Shown: positions 47,376-57,127, numbered from the stretch's first letter. The stretch is DNA of 64,000 nucleotides from Caballeronia choica (GCF_001544535.1 NZ_FCON02000018.1:1-64000); one strand, 5' to 3'. Made by a program: numbers and translations. Notes: generated from the letters alone by a model not told the origin.

Positions 47376-50039
47376 ATGAAGATCCCCGCACCCCGTGTTC
47401 CGAGTCAAAACGAGTTCGCGCTGCGCCTGAAGCCCATCGCTGCGATTGCGTTGGCGATGATGGCATGCGCCGCCGTTCCGCAAGCCATGGCCGAAGGATC
47501 CGCGAAGGATACGACGAAGTCGGGCACGCTGGATCAGGTTCAGTTCGACGATACCTTCCTGCGCGCGCAAAACGGCGAAGCGATCGACGTGAACCGTTTC
47601 ACGCGCGGGAATGCGGTGTCGCCGGGTAAGTATGTCGTCGAGATCGTCGTCAACGGCTCGCGCATCGCGCGTGAGGACGTTCGCTTCGTGGCGAACAAGG
47701 GCGAGATTGCCGCGCGTCCGTGCCTGAGTCGCGCGTTGCTGCAGCGCGCGGGAGTCGATTTCGGAAAGGCCGATGCGGCGGCCGGACGGGGAAACGCAGT
47801 GCCGGCGGCTGATGCCGAACTGTGCGGCGACATCGGCAGCATTGTTCCAGGCGCGACTGTCGATTTCGACTTCGAGGAACAACGTCTCGAAGTGAGCGTG
47901 CCGCAAGCGTACATGCGTAACTCGGCGCGCGGCTACGTGTCGCCGGATCAGTGGGACCAGGGCGTCAACGCCGGCTTTCTCAGCTACAACGCGAACACGT
48001 TTCGCACCGGCGGTTCGGGACTCGACTCGACGCAAAGCTATCTTGGCCTGAACGCGGGCGTGAATATCGGCGCGTGGCATTTGCGGCATCAGTCGTCGGT
48101 CACGGCCGCGACCGGACAGTCGACGCAATTCGACAACATCGCCACCTACGTGCAGCGCGATGTCGAAAAGCTGCGCGCGCAGGTGACGCTCGGCGATTCC
48201 TACACGACGGGCGAAGTCTTCGACAGCGTCTCCTTCCGTGGTGCCCAGATCGCAACCGACGACCGCATGCTGCCCGAATCGCTGCGCGGCTACGCGCCGG
48301 TCGTGCGCGGCACCGCCGAGTCGAACGCCCGCGTGACGGTGCGCCAGAACGGGCAGGTTCTGCTCGAAACCAACGTATCGCCCGGTCCGTTCGAAATCAA
48401 CGACCTCTATTCGACCGGTTACGGCGGCGATCTGGTCGTCACCGTGACGGAAGCCGACGGCCGGACGAAGACCTTCACGGTGCCGTTTGCATCGGTTGCG
48501 CAATTGCTGCGCCCCGGCGTCACGCGATTCAGCGCGACCGCGGGCCAGCTTCGCAACGATTCGCTCAACGACAAACCGGTTTTCGGCCAGTTCACCATGC
48601 AGCGCGGCCTGACCAACGCGATCACCGCATACGGCGGCGCGATCGCGGCGACCGGCTACGGCGCGGTGAATCTCGGCGCGGCGCTGAACACGAAGGTCGG
48701 CGCGTTCTCCTTCGACGTGACCGGGTCGCAGACTAACGTGCCGGATCAGGATTCGATGCACGGCGCGAGCCTCCGGCTCGGCTACAGCAAGTTCTTTACG
48801 CCGACCGACACGAACGTCGCAGTGGCCGCGTATCGCTTTTCGACTTCGGGCTTCCTGAACCTGAACGACGCGGCATCGGTGCGCGACATCGCGAGCCGCG
48901 GCGGCGACATCAATGCGATCTATCGCCAGCGCAACCGTGTGCAGGTGACAGTCAACCAGCGTCTCGGCGAAAGCGGCTCGGTGTTCCTGAACGGTTCGTC
49001 GCAGAACTACTGGAATCGCAATGGCACCGACACGCTGTATCAGGCGGGCTACACGAACGGCTTCAAGTACGGCACGTACAGCGTGACGGCCGGCCGCTCG
49101 CGCACGATGGATGGACGTTTGTCGAACGAATTCATGCTTAGCACGACGTTGCCGCTTGGCCGCGCCGCGCACGCGCCGACGCTGACGACCAACGTCACGC
49201 ACAACTCCGGCAGCGGTACGAATACGCAGGCGAACGTCAGCGGCTCGCTCGGCGAATTCAATCAGTTTTCCTATAACGGTTACGGCAACTACAACACGGG
49301 CGGCTCGCACAACTCGGGCACCACCGGTGTGAGCGGCACATACCGTGCGCCGTATGCAACGGTCAATGCGTCGGCGAGCGGCGGAAGCGGCATGTATCAA
49401 GCCTCGGCAGGCGTGCAAGGCTCGATCGTCGCGCATCCGGGAGGCGTGACATTCTCGCAGACCGTCGGCGACACCTTTGGCATCGTGCAGGCGCCGGCGG
49501 CGAAAGGTGCGAACGTATCGAGTTCGCCGGGCACGAAGGTCGACTCGCATGGCTATGCGGTGATTCCGTATCTGTCGCCGTACAGCATGAATGTGGTGGA
49601 CATCGACCCGAAGGGCACGTCGACGGATGTCGAATTCAAGTCGACGTCCGCGCAGGTCGCGCCGCGTGCGGGGTCGGTCGTGTTGCTGAAGTACGAGACG
49701 GTGACCGGACGCGCTGCGCTGATCCGCGCGCCGAAGCTGGGCGGCGGTGCGTTGCCGTTCGGCGCGAGCGTGGAAGATGCAGCGGGCAAATCGGTCGGCG
49801 TGGTCGGGCAGGACAGCCGGATCTTTGCGCGCGGGCTTGAAGACCGCGGTGCGTTGAGCGTGAAGTGGGGCGACGGCCCGCTCGAAATGTGCCGGATCAG
49901 CTACACGCTGCCGCAGCCGACTGACAAGACGACGGGCTATTTGTCGGTGGAGTCGCAGTGTGTGATCGGGGCGCAGCTTGAGGCCGCAACGGGGCTCAAG
50001 GCGCGTGTTGAAGGCCAGGCAACCGCCGAAGTTAATTGA
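47376..50039 (+). CDS. Fimbrial outer-membrane usher
   Basis: An 887-residue usher, full length for the FimD/PapC family. It has a signal region with a hydrophobic stretch (AIALAMMACAAVPQAMA), the N-terminal chaperone-binding domain (QFDDTFLRAQNGEAIDVNRF), the 24-strand barrel with plug domain (EINDLYSTGYGGDLVVTVTEADG) and the C-terminal domains with a Cys pair (CRISYTLPQP...ESQC). It secretes and assembles the pilins. It follows the chaperone gene after 164 bp without recognisable elements. Confidence 0.95.
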   Translation: MKIPAPRVPSQNEFALRLKPIAAIALAMMACAAVPQAMAEGSAKDTTKSGTLDQVQFDDTFLRAQNGEAIDVNRFTRGNAVSPGKYVVEIVVNGSRIAREDVRFVANKGEIAARPCLSRALLQRAGVDFGKADAAAGRGNAVPAADAELCGDIGSIVPGATVDFDFEEQRLEVSVPQAYMRNSARGYVSPDQWDQGVNAGFLSYNANTFRTGGSGLDSTQSYLGLNAGVNIGAWHLRHQSSVTAATGQSTQFDNIATYVQRDVEKLRAQVTLGDSYTTGEVFDSVSFRGAQIATDDRMLPESLRGYAPVVRGTAESNARVTVRQNGQVLLETNVSPGPFEINDLYSTGYGGDLVVTVTEADGRTKTFTVPFASVAQLLRPGVTRFSATAGQLRNDSLNDKPVFGQFTMQRGLTNAITAYGGAIAATGYGAVNLGAALNTKVGAFSFDVTGSQTNVPDQDSMHGASLRLGYSKFFTPTDTNVAVAAYRFSTSGFLNLNDAASVRDIASRGGDINAIYRQRNRVQVTVNQRLGESGSVFLNGSSQNYWNRNGTDTLYQAGYTNGFKYGTYSVTAGRSRTMDGRLSNEFMLSTTLPLGRAAHAPTLTTNVTHNSGSGTNTQANVSGSLGEFNQFSYNGYGNYNTGGSHNSGTTGVSGTYRAPYATVNASASGGSGMYQASAGVQGSIVAHPGGVTFSQTVGDTFGIVQAPAAKGANVSSSPGTKVDSHGYAVIPYLSPYSMNVVDIDPKGTSTDVEFKSTSAQVAPRAGSVVLLKYETVTGRAALIRAPKLGGGALPFGASVEDAAGKSVGVVGQDSRIFARGLEDRGALSVKWGDGPLEMCRISYTLPQPTDKTTGYLSVESQCVIGAQLEAATGLKARVEGQATAEVN

Positions 50040-50047
50040 CGACTGTT

Positions 50048-50137
50048 CCGTTTTTCGCGCAGTACTATCGGCTTGCTACCGGCGCCGTGACCGGTACGGT
50101 GCGCGCCGCAGCCGTCTACACGATGAGCTACCAGTAA
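50048..50137 (+). pseudogene. Remnant 3' end of a second fimbrin gene
   Basis: In one frame this reads PFFAQYYRLATG, then AAAVYTMSYQ and a stop, closely matching the C-terminus of the intact fimbrin (KYFAQYFATGAA ... SVQYTMQYQ). No start or upstream pilin domain exists; the usher stop lies just before it. The simplest reading is a deletion that removed most of a downstream subunit or adhesin gene. The following 50138-50445 shows no feature. Confidence 0.75.
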
Positions 50138-50445
50138 CGATCTCCGCGCTCCTTTTCGTAGAGGAGCCAGCGCCAAGTCTCCGCGAAACCAGCACTTCCA
50201 GCGCCGCAACGGCGCTCACGCTCGAAACACCCGTCCCATACGATGCCGATCGATCCAGGCCACGCGGCTTCGATCGATCCCGTCGATTCTCGAGGCGCAG
50301 CACTCGCCGCCTCATCGAAAGATCCCGGCACGCCGCATCGTGCGTTTCGCCTATCCCATCCAGCCGATGGAGCCTCCGCGCGTAATCGCCTATCCTAAGC
50401 GAACCTGTCACCCAGTCCGCGTCTGATCCGACGCCCGGAGCGACC

Positions 50446-52869
50446 ATGACCGTTCGCAATCTCGATGTTCTGTTTCGCCCGCAGTCGATCGCCGTGGTCG
50501 GCGCGTCGCTGCGTCCTCGCAGCATCGGCGCGATGGTGTGGTCGCAATTGTCGCAAAGCGGTTTCGCCGGGCCGCTCTGGCCGGTGAATCCGAAGCACGA
50601 GCGGCTGGGCGAGCACCCCGCCTTCTACGATGTGCGCGACCTGCCCGAGGCGCCGAGCGTCGCGGTGCTATGCACCCCGCCGCCGACGTGGCCGAAAATC
50701 GTCGAGCGGCTGGGCGAAGGCGGTACGAAGGCGGTGGTGATCGTCGGCGCGGCTGGCGCGCGGCAGGCCGAGGCGCCAGCGAGCCGGAGTCGCCACGATC
50801 GCGACGACTGGGTCGCCCGCACGCTTGCCGCCGCGCGTCCGTTCCTGTTGCGCGTGGTCGGTCCAGGGAGCGTCGGTGTGCTGACGCCGTCCATCGGCGC
50901 GTGTCTCGGCGCGCCCGCGTGCAGCGTCAAGGCGGGCGGCGTCGCTTGGGTGTCGGCCTCGAACGCGCTGACGAATGGCGTGCTCGGCTGGGCGGGCGCA
51001 CGCGGCCTGGGTTTCTCGCGGGTGGTCGCGCTCGGCGACGAAGCCGACGTCGACGCCGGCGACATCCTCGATTTCCTCGCGAGCGATCCCACCACGCGCG
51101 CTATCCTGCTCGCGATCGAATCGGTCCGGGCGGCGCGCAAGTTCATGTCGGCGGCGCGGGCGGCGGCGCGCAACAAGCCGGTCCTCGTCCTGCGCACCGG
51201 CCAGGACGACCCGTTCGATGCGCTCTACGGCGCCGCCTTCCGGCGCGCGGGCCTCGTGCGGGTAGATTCGCTCGACGACCTTCTCGACGAAATCGAGACG
51301 CTCGGCGTCGGCCGGGTCGCCGCGGGCGATCACGCGACTGTCATCACGAGCGATCCCGGCGTGGCGGCGCTCGCCGTCGACGCGTTCACCGCAGCCGGCG
51401 CGAGTCTCGCGCAGTGGCCGGTCCCCGCGCGTGACGCGGTCAGCGCAGCCTTGCCACGCGCGCAGGCGGGCAATCCGCTGCTGCTCGGCAACGACGCAGT
51501 GCCTGCCGAATTCGGCGTCGCGCTCGAAGCGCTCGCCGCGCATCGTGAAACCGGCACCGCGTTTGTCGTCCACGCGCCGACCCACAGCGCGCCCGTCGCC
51601 GAGGTGGCCCGCACGCTGATCGCGGCGCGGCGGCACGCGTACCGGGGGCTGCTCGCGTGCTTCTTCGGCTGCGTCGATGCAGCGACGCGCGACGAACTCC
51701 ATGCGAACGGCATCCCGGTCCACACCACCCCGCACCGGCTCGCACGCGGCTTCGCGCGTCTCGTCGACTATCGCCTCGGCCGCGAACTGCTGATGCAGAC
51801 GCCGGAAGGGCTTCCCGCCATCATCCCCGACGAAATCGAAGCCGCCCAAAGCGAAGCGCGCGAAGCGCTCAAGAGCGGGATCGCGGAACTGGAAGGCGAG
51901 CGCGCGGCGCGCTTGCTTGCGCGCTACAGCATCGTCGTGAAGCCGGGGCCGGCGGGCGCGCGAAGCCATGAGGCAGTCGAGGTCGAAGTGCGGATGCTGA
52001 ACCATCGCGTGTTCGGACCCGCGTTCGAATTTCGCGCGGAAGGTGCGCTCGGATTGCCCGACGCGCTGCATGAATTTGCGCTGCCGCCGCTCAATCCGGT
52101 GCTCTCGCGCGACCTCGTGATGCGCTCGCCGCGCGCGCGGGAATTGCCCACCGAGACGTTGCTGGCCGCACTCACCGCGCTTTCACAACTGGTCTGCGAC
52201 GTCGAGCAGATCGTCGCGCTGCGGCTCACGATGCGCGTGACGCGCGACTCGGTGGCCGTGCACGAGCCGCACCTGACGCTCGGCGCGCATCGCAAGCCGC
52301 TCGCGATCGTGCCGTATCCGCGCTACCTCGAAGAGACGTTCGACTGGCGCGGCATGCGCCTGACGGTGCGGCCGATCCGCCCGGAGGACGAGGCCGCGCA
52401 CAAGGCGTTCGTCGCGGCGAACACCGCTGAGGATTTGCGATTGCGGTTTTTCGGTGCCGTGCGCAGCTTCGACCACTCGCAGCTCGCGCGCATGACGCAG
52501 ATCGACTACGACCGCGAGATGGCGCTGATCGTGTGCAGGGCGGACCCGAGCGGCGCGACGGAGACGCTTGGCGTGGTCCGCGCGATCGCCGATCCGGATA
52601 ACGAGACGGCTGAATTCGCGGTCGCGGCGCGCTCGGACATGAAGGGCCAAGGGCTCGGGTCGCTGTTGCTGTCGCGGATCATCGACTACTCGCGCAATCG
52701 CGGCACGCGCTGGATGATCGGCGAGGCGCTGCGGGAAAACACGCCGATGATCGAACTGGCGCGCCGCGCCGGATTTCAAGTAGCGACGACGGAAGATCCG
52801 GGTGTCGTCGGATTCCGCATGCGGCTTTGCGACGCGAAGCCGGACGTGGTCCGCGACACGGCGCCGTAG
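50446..52869 (+). CDS. Pat-like protein: acyl-CoA synthetase (NDP-forming) domains fused to GNAT acetyltransferase
   Basis: An 807-residue protein with an N-terminal CoA-binding domain (RPQSIAVVGASLRPRSIG), a succinyl-CoA-ligase-like middle part and a C-terminal GNAT domain (about 645-795; VRPIRPEDE, DMKGQGLGSLLLSRIIDY with the acetyl-CoA loop). Proteins of this layout (Pat/YfiQ) acetylate lysines of metabolic enzymes. Compared with the usual layout the ATP-grasp part is short: from LLARYSIVV the sequence passes quickly to FGPAFEF, and the nucleotide-binding core with its HKSDVGGV-type motif is missing. It is monocistronic. Confidence 0.85.
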   Translation: MTVRNLDVLFRPQSIAVVGASLRPRSIGAMVWSQLSQSGFAGPLWPVNPKHERLGEHPAFYDVRDLPEAPSVAVLCTPPPTWPKIVERLGEGGTKAVVIVGAAGARQAEAPASRSRHDRDDWVARTLAAARPFLLRVVGPGSVGVLTPSIGACLGAPACSVKAGGVAWVSASNALTNGVLGWAGARGLGFSRVVALGDEADVDAGDILDFLASDPTTRAILLAIESVRAARKFMSAARAAARNKPVLVLRTGQDDPFDALYGAAFRRAGLVRVDSLDDLLDEIETLGVGRVAAGDHATVITSDPGVAALAVDAFTAAGASLAQWPVPARDAVSAALPRAQAGNPLLLGNDAVPAEFGVALEALAAHRETGTAFVVHAPTHSAPVAEVARTLIAARRHAYRGLLACFFGCVDAATRDELHANGIPVHTTPHRLARGFARLVDYRLGRELLMQTPEGLPAIIPDEIEAAQSEAREALKSGIAELEGERAARLLARYSIVVKPGPAGARSHEAVEVEVRMLNHRVFGPAFEFRAEGALGLPDALHEFALPPLNPVLSRDLVMRSPRARELPTETLLAALTALSQLVCDVEQIVALRLTMRVTRDSVAVHEPHLTLGAHRKPLAIVPYPRYLEETFDWRGMRLTVRPIRPEDEAAHKAFVAANTAEDLRLRFFGAVRSFDHSQLARMTQIDYDREMALIVCRADPSGATETLGVVRAIADPDNETAEFAVAARSDMKGQGLGSLLLSRIIDYSRNRGTRWMIGEALRENTPMIELARRAGFQVATTEDPGVVGFRMRLCDAKPDVVRDTAP

Positions 52870-52885
52870 AGATTCGCTGCGCGCC

Positions 52886-53431
52886 TCAAGCCGCCAGCTT
52901 CGTCAGCGCCTCGTCCACCTGCGCACGCGACACCGCCAACTCATCGAGCCACGCCTGCGCATACGCGCTGCCCGTCTCGCGTTCCAGCCGCGCGATCGTC
53001 GCGGCGCAGCGCGTCGAATCCTTCGGCGTCGCGATGAAGCCCTTCACCGACGCCCCCGACGTGAACGCCTCGAACAGCGGCACGCGGATGTCGTCGGGCA
53101 GGGCGCGCGTCGTCCATTGATACGGCTTGCCGTTGTGCGTCAATTGCGGCGGCAGCGCGCGTTCCTTCTTCGCGGCCGGAATCAGGCCATAGGTGCGCGC
53201 CGCATCGCCGATCTGCTCGGGCGAGAAAAGTTCGTCCGGGCCGATGTCGAATTGCTGGATGAAGGTTTCGATCGACTGCATCGCGGCGGCGCGATCATCG
53301 CGCTTTTTCTGCGCGCGGGCGACGATGTCGCGCAGTTCGTCCGCTTCCTCGGCCGTGATCGTGAAGCTCGACTGCTTTTGCTGAAGTTCGGAAAAACGCT
53401 GGAATTCGGGATCGGAAAGGAGTTTCGCCAT
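52886..53431 (-). CDS. Conserved-looking soluble protein of unknown function
   Basis: A 181-residue protein that I do not recognise. It is helical and charged at the N-terminus (EFQRFSELQQKQSSFTITAEEADELRD), with a central segment PPQLTHNGKPYQWTTRALPDD and a helical tail. No signal peptide or membrane segment. No clear ribosome site at ATG 53431, although codon use is like the neighbours. Convergent with the Pat-like gene, 16 bp away, and followed upstream by the IclR gene on the same strand. Confidence 0.7.
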   Translation of the reverse strand: MAKLLSDPEFQRFSELQQKQSSFTITAEEADELRDIVARAQKKRDDRAAAMQSIETFIQQFDIGPDELFSPEQIGDAARTYGLIPAAKKERALPPQLTHNGKPYQWTTRALPDDIRVPLFEAFTSGASVKGFIATPKDSTRCAATIARLERETGSAYAQAWLDELAVSRAQVDEALTKLAA

Positions 53432-53533
53432 GGAGATTGCTTTTGTCGCAGAGAGGTCGCAGAGCGCGGCCGGCAGCCGAAACAGCCGCCCGCTTTTTTA
53501 AGAGGGCCGCCATTCTAACGCGTCGCCGCGCCG

Positions 53534-54349
53534 TCAGTCCGAATCCGGTCCCGGCGCATCGCGAAACATCGACAACCCTGCCGCCGACTCCTTCAATAGC
53601 TCGGTCACGGTGTCGATCGACGGCGCGACGTATTCGTCGATGCGCCGCATGTAGGGACACGTCAGCGCGGCGATTGCCTCGCCCGACGGGCCGAGCAACG
53701 GGAACGTGACGTCGGTCACGCCGACCGTCTGTTGACTGTCCTTGCGCGAAAAACCGTCCTGCCGGATCTCCTGGTAAGCCGCCTCCAGCACGTCCCGATC
53801 GAGCGCGATCTCCCCCTTCACCTTGGTGTGCTCGGCGAGCATGTGCTCGCGCTGCTCGGCGCTCTGGAACGCGAGCAGAACGCGCCCGGAGCCCGTGTCG
53901 ATCAGCCCCACGCGGGACCCGAGCCGCACCGAAATCCCCCACGTCCCCGGTCCGTCGACCTGCGCGATCACAAGCAGGTTGCCGCGGTCGTACACGGCGA
54001 GATGCACGGATTGCTCGGCGGCATCGGCGAACCGCTGCATCGCCGGAAGTGCCTCCGCGATCAGCCGGTTCATCGGCGGATGGCGATGCGCGAGCGCATA
54101 GAGCTTGAGGCTCAGCGAATAGCGGTCGCCGCCGGGCGAGCGCACGACGTACTGCCGCGCGACCAATCGCTCCAGCATCCGGTACATCTCGCTCGCGTTG
54201 CGCCCGAGCAGCTTCGTGATTTCCGCGCGGGTCAGGCCGTCCTTTTGTTCCGCCAGCAATTCGAGGATGTCGAGCCCCTTGTCCAGCGCGGGCGCGCGGT
54301 ATCGGTCGGCATCGTTGTTGTCTTCCACGTCCATTCCCGGTCGATTCAT
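53534..54349 (-). CDS. IclR-family regulator of the adjacent sugar operon
   Basis: A 271-residue IclR protein: N-terminal winged helix (ALDKGLDILELLAEQKDGLTRAEITKLLGRNASEMYRMLERL, about 21-62) and C-terminal effector domain with the family Cys in TCPYMRR. It is divergent from the nine-gene sugar operon and almost certainly controls it through the paired operators at 54455-54487. An internal Met at residue 6 (54334) is an alternative start; neither has a strong ribosome site. Confidence 0.92.
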   Translation of the reverse strand: MNRPGMDVEDNNDADRYRAPALDKGLDILELLAEQKDGLTRAEITKLLGRNASEMYRMLERLVARQYVVRSPGGDRYSLSLKLYALAHRHPPMNRLIAEALPAMQRFADAAEQSVHLAVYDRGNLLVIAQVDGPGTWGISVRLGSRVGLIDTGSGRVLLAFQSAEQREHMLAEHTKVKGEIALDRDVLEAAYQEIRQDGFSRKDSQQTVGVTDVTFPLLGPSGEAIAALTCPYMRRIDEYVAPSIDTVTELLKESAAGLSMFRDAPGPDSD

Positions 54350-54441
54350 GTTGGGCCGCGCCGAGTGTAAGCCGTCCGTCGCGCCGACGGCACGCGCCGC
54401 ACGCTAGGGAAACTACCGACCGATGCTGCAGCGCACTTTCC

Positions 54442-54471
54442 TTGACTTAGCGTTGTTCGTATATGAATAAT
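54442..54471 (+). promoter_or_regulatory. Promoter of the deoxysugar operon
   Basis: TTGACT (54442-54447), an 18-base spacer and AATAAT (54466-54471) point to the binding-protein gene 108 bp downstream. The -10 region overlaps the first IclR-type operator. Confidence 0.6.
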
Positions 54472-54487
54472 ACGTTCATAGATGAAT
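54455..54487. promoter_or_regulatory. Tandem IclR-type operators
   Basis: GTTCGTATATGAAT (54455) and GTTCATAGATGAAT (54474) are 12-of-14 matches spaced 19 bp apart. Each is an imperfect TTC-N6-GAA palindrome. Paired sites on the same DNA face suit the tetrameric binding of IclR proteins. Confidence 0.65.
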
Positions 54488-54578
54488 TAACGCATCAAGG
54501 CAAACCCGAAGCGCGAAGGCCGAACTCGAAGAGCCGACACACCCACGCAGTCAAACGAGCACATCAGGAGACACGCAC

Positions 54579-55613
54579 ATGACGTTCATCAAGGGGCTGC
54601 CCACGGCCCGCCGCATCATCGCCGCCGTCGTGACGGCAAGCATCGCGGGGGCCGGCCTCGCAGGCGTGGCGCAGGCCGCCGATGCCGGCAAGGTCGGCCT
54701 CGGCTTGCCGCTGCTCACTTCGCCGTTCTGGCAGTCGTACAACAACTACCTGCCGGTCTACGCGAAGCAGATGGGCCTCGACATCCTCGCGCCCGTCAAC
54801 TCGAACGGCGACCCCGCGCAGCAGATCACCGACATGAACAACCTGCTGAATCTCGGCGCGAAGGGGATCGTCGTCGGGCCGCTGGATTCGGCCGCGATCA
54901 GCCGTGCGCTGGATGCGTCGTCGGCGAAGAGCGTGCCGGTCGTCGCCGTCGACGTCGCGCCGACGCAGGGCAAGGTCGCGATGGTCGTGCGCGCCGACAA
55001 CCGCGCATACGGCTCGAAGGCGTGCGACTACATCGGCGAGCACGTGAAGTCGGGCAAGGTCGTGCAGATCATGGGCGACTTGGCGTCGGTGAACGGGCGC
55101 GACCGCTCGGAAGCTTTCCGCGCGTGCCTGAAGAAATATCCGGGCCTCTCCCTGCTCGAAATCCCGGCGGCGTGGAAAGGCGACGTCGCGGCGACCGCGC
55201 TCGACAGCCTGCTGACCGCGAATCCTGACGTGAAGGCGATCTACATGCAGGCGGGCGGCGTCTATCTCTCGCCGACGCTGCAGACGCTGCGCCGCAAGCA
55301 ACTGCTCTTCAAGGCGGGCGATCCGAAGCACGTCGTCATCGTGAGCAACGACGGCATCTCGCAGGAATACGACGCGATCCGCCGCGGTGAAATCGACGCT
55401 ACGATTTCCCAGCCTGCCGACCTGTACGCGAAATACGGCCTCTTCTACATCAAGGCCGCGCTCGCCGGACAGACCTTCAAGCCCGGCCCGACCGATCACG
55501 GCAGCACGATCGTCCAGCGCGCGCCCGGCATCCTCGAAGACCAGCTTCCCGCGCCGCTCGTGACGAAAGCGAACGTCGACGACAAGTCGCTCTGGGGCAA
55601 CACGATCAAGTGA
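54579..55613 (+). CDS. Sugar ABC transporter periplasmic binding protein
   Basis: A 344-residue ribose-type (class B) binding protein. Signal peptide of about 35 residues (IIAAVVTASIAGAGLAGVAQA). The mature part starts GKVGLGLPLLTSPFWQSYNNYL and shows the substrate cleft segments GAKGIVVGPLDSAAISRALD and NDGISQEYDAIRRGEIDATISQP. First gene of the operon, followed by its ATPase (5 bp) and permease. Context indicates L-fucose or a related deoxysugar or pentose. Confidence 0.93.
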   Translation: MTFIKGLPTARRIIAAVVTASIAGAGLAGVAQAADAGKVGLGLPLLTSPFWQSYNNYLPVYAKQMGLDILAPVNSNGDPAQQITDMNNLLNLGAKGIVVGPLDSAAISRALDASSAKSVPVVAVDVAPTQGKVAMVVRADNRAYGSKACDYIGEHVKSGKVVQIMGDLASVNGRDRSEAFRACLKKYPGLSLLEIPAAWKGDVAATALDSLLTANPDVKAIYMQAGGVYLSPTLQTLRRKQLLFKAGDPKHVVIVSNDGISQEYDAIRRGEIDATISQPADLYAKYGLFYIKAALAGQTFKPGPTDHGSTIVQRAPGILEDQLPAPLVTKANVDDKSLWGNTIK

Positions 55614-55618
55614 ACGCC

Positions 55619-57127
55619 ATGTCGAACGTTCCAGTGGTAGAGGCGCGCGGCGTGACCAAGCGCTTCGGCTCGACGGCTGCGTTGAACGACGTGAGCATCC
55701 GCGTGATGCCCGGCGAGTCGCATGCGCTCGTCGGGCGCAACGGCGCGGGGAAATCGACGCTGGTGTCGATGCTGACCGGCTTGCGCAAGCCCGACACCGG
55801 CGACGTGCGCTTCAACGACGAACCCGCGCCGCCGATCGCCGATCGCGACGCGTGGCGCGAACGCGTCGCGTGCGTCTATCAGCACTCGACGATCATCCGC
55901 GAGTTGTCGGTTGCCGAAAACTTGTTCATCAATCGCCAGCAGCAGAAGGGCGGCGTGATCGACTGGCGCACGATGCGGCGTGACGCCCGCGCGCTTCTCG
56001 ATCACTGGAAGATCGACGTGCGCGAGGACGCCCGCGCCGGCGATCTCACAGTGGAAGCGCGGCAACTCGTGGAAATCGCGCGGGCGTTGTCGTACGGCGC
56101 GCGCTTCATCATCCTCGACGAGCCGACCGCGCAACTCGACGGAGACGAAATCAAGCGGCTTTTCCGGCGCATCGAGGAGTTGCAGCGCGAAGGCGTGACG
56201 TTTCTGTTCATCTCGCACCATTTGCAGGAGGTGTACGAAATCTGCCAGGCGGTGACGGTGCTGCGCGACGCGCGGCATATCGTCAGCGCGCCGGTGTCGG
56301 CGTTGCCGCGCGAGAAGCTGATCGAGGCGATGACGGGCGAGCAGGGCGGCCTCGCCGTCGCCGATGCAAGCGCGCGGCCCGCGTTGCCCGCCGATACGCC
56401 GGTCGCCTTGCAAGTCGAAGCGCTGGCGGGCGACGACTACGAAGGCGTGTCGCTCAGCGTGCGCCGGGGTGAAGTCGTCGGTTTGACCGGCGCGACGTCG
56501 AGCGGGCGCACGAGCGTCGCGGAGGCAATCGCCGGATTGAAGGCGCAGCGCGCGGGCGCGATCCGCGTCGATGGCCGCGCGCTCCCGCCCGGCGACGTGC
56601 CCGCCGCCTTGGCGCATGGCGTCGGCTGCGTGCCGAAGGACCGGCATCGCGAGGGGCTGGTGCTGTCGCAATCGGTGGCCGAGAACGCATCGATGACGAT
56701 CGCGCGCACGCTCGGGCGCTTCGGCATCGCGTCGCCGGCGAAGAAGAACGCTTTCGGGCGCCGCATGATCGACGCGCTCGGCATCAAGACGCAGGGGCCG
56801 GAACACGCAGTGTCCGGCTTGTCGGGCGGCAACCAGCAGAAAGTCGTGATGGCGCGCGCACTCGCAACCGATCCCGACGTACTGGTGCTGATCGATCCGA
56901 CCGCCGGCGTCGACGTGAAATCGAAGGAAGCGCTGCTGGCAGTCGTGGACCGCGTGCGCGACGAGGGCAAGGCGGTGCTGGTGGTATCGGGCGAACTCGA
57001 CGACCTGCGCACTTGCGACCGCGTCCTCGTGATGTTTCGCGGCGCGATCGTCGCCGAATTTCCTGCCGGCTGGCAGGACCATGAACTGATTGCATCGGTC
57101 GAAGGAGTGAGTCTCCATGAAGAATAA
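55619..57127 (+). CDS. Sugar ABC transporter ATPase (two nucleotide-binding domains)
   Basis: A 502-residue RbsA/MglA-type protein with two ABC domains. The first has an intact Walker A GRNGAGKST and Walker B FIILDEPTAQLD; the second has the degenerate Walker A GATSSGRTS normal for the family, with signature LSGGNQQK and VLIDPTAGVD. ATG 55619 is preferred over the GTG at 55610 that overlaps the previous stop. The gene overlaps the permease start by 11 bp. Confidence 0.95.
   Translation: MSNVPVVEARGVTKRFGSTAALNDVSIRVMPGESHALVGRNGAGKSTLVSMLTGLRKPDTGDVRFNDEPAPPIADRDAWRERVACVYQHSTIIRELSVAENLFINRQQQKGGVIDWRTMRRDARALLDHWKIDVREDARAGDLTVEARQLVEIARALSYGARFIILDEPTAQLDGDEIKRLFRRIEELQREGVTFLFISHHLQEVYEICQAVTVLRDARHIVSAPVSALPREKLIEAMTGEQGGLAVADASARPALPADTPVALQVEALAGDDYEGVSLSVRRGEVVGLTGATSSGRTSVAEAIAGLKAQRAGAIRVDGRALPPGDVPAALAHGVGCVPKDRHREGLVLSQSVAENASMTIARTLGRFGIASPAKKNAFGRRMIDALGIKTQGPEHAVSGLSGGNQQKVVMARALATDPDVLVLIDPTAGVDVKSKEALLAVVDRVRDEGKAVLVVSGELDDLRTCDRVLVMFRGAIVAEFPAGWQDHELIASVEGVSLHEE

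Noticed and set aside
47055-49550. 831-codon open frame on the minus strand
   Set aside because: It lies antisense to the fimbrial usher, which is certain from its motifs; the frame is Arg-rich without any domain.
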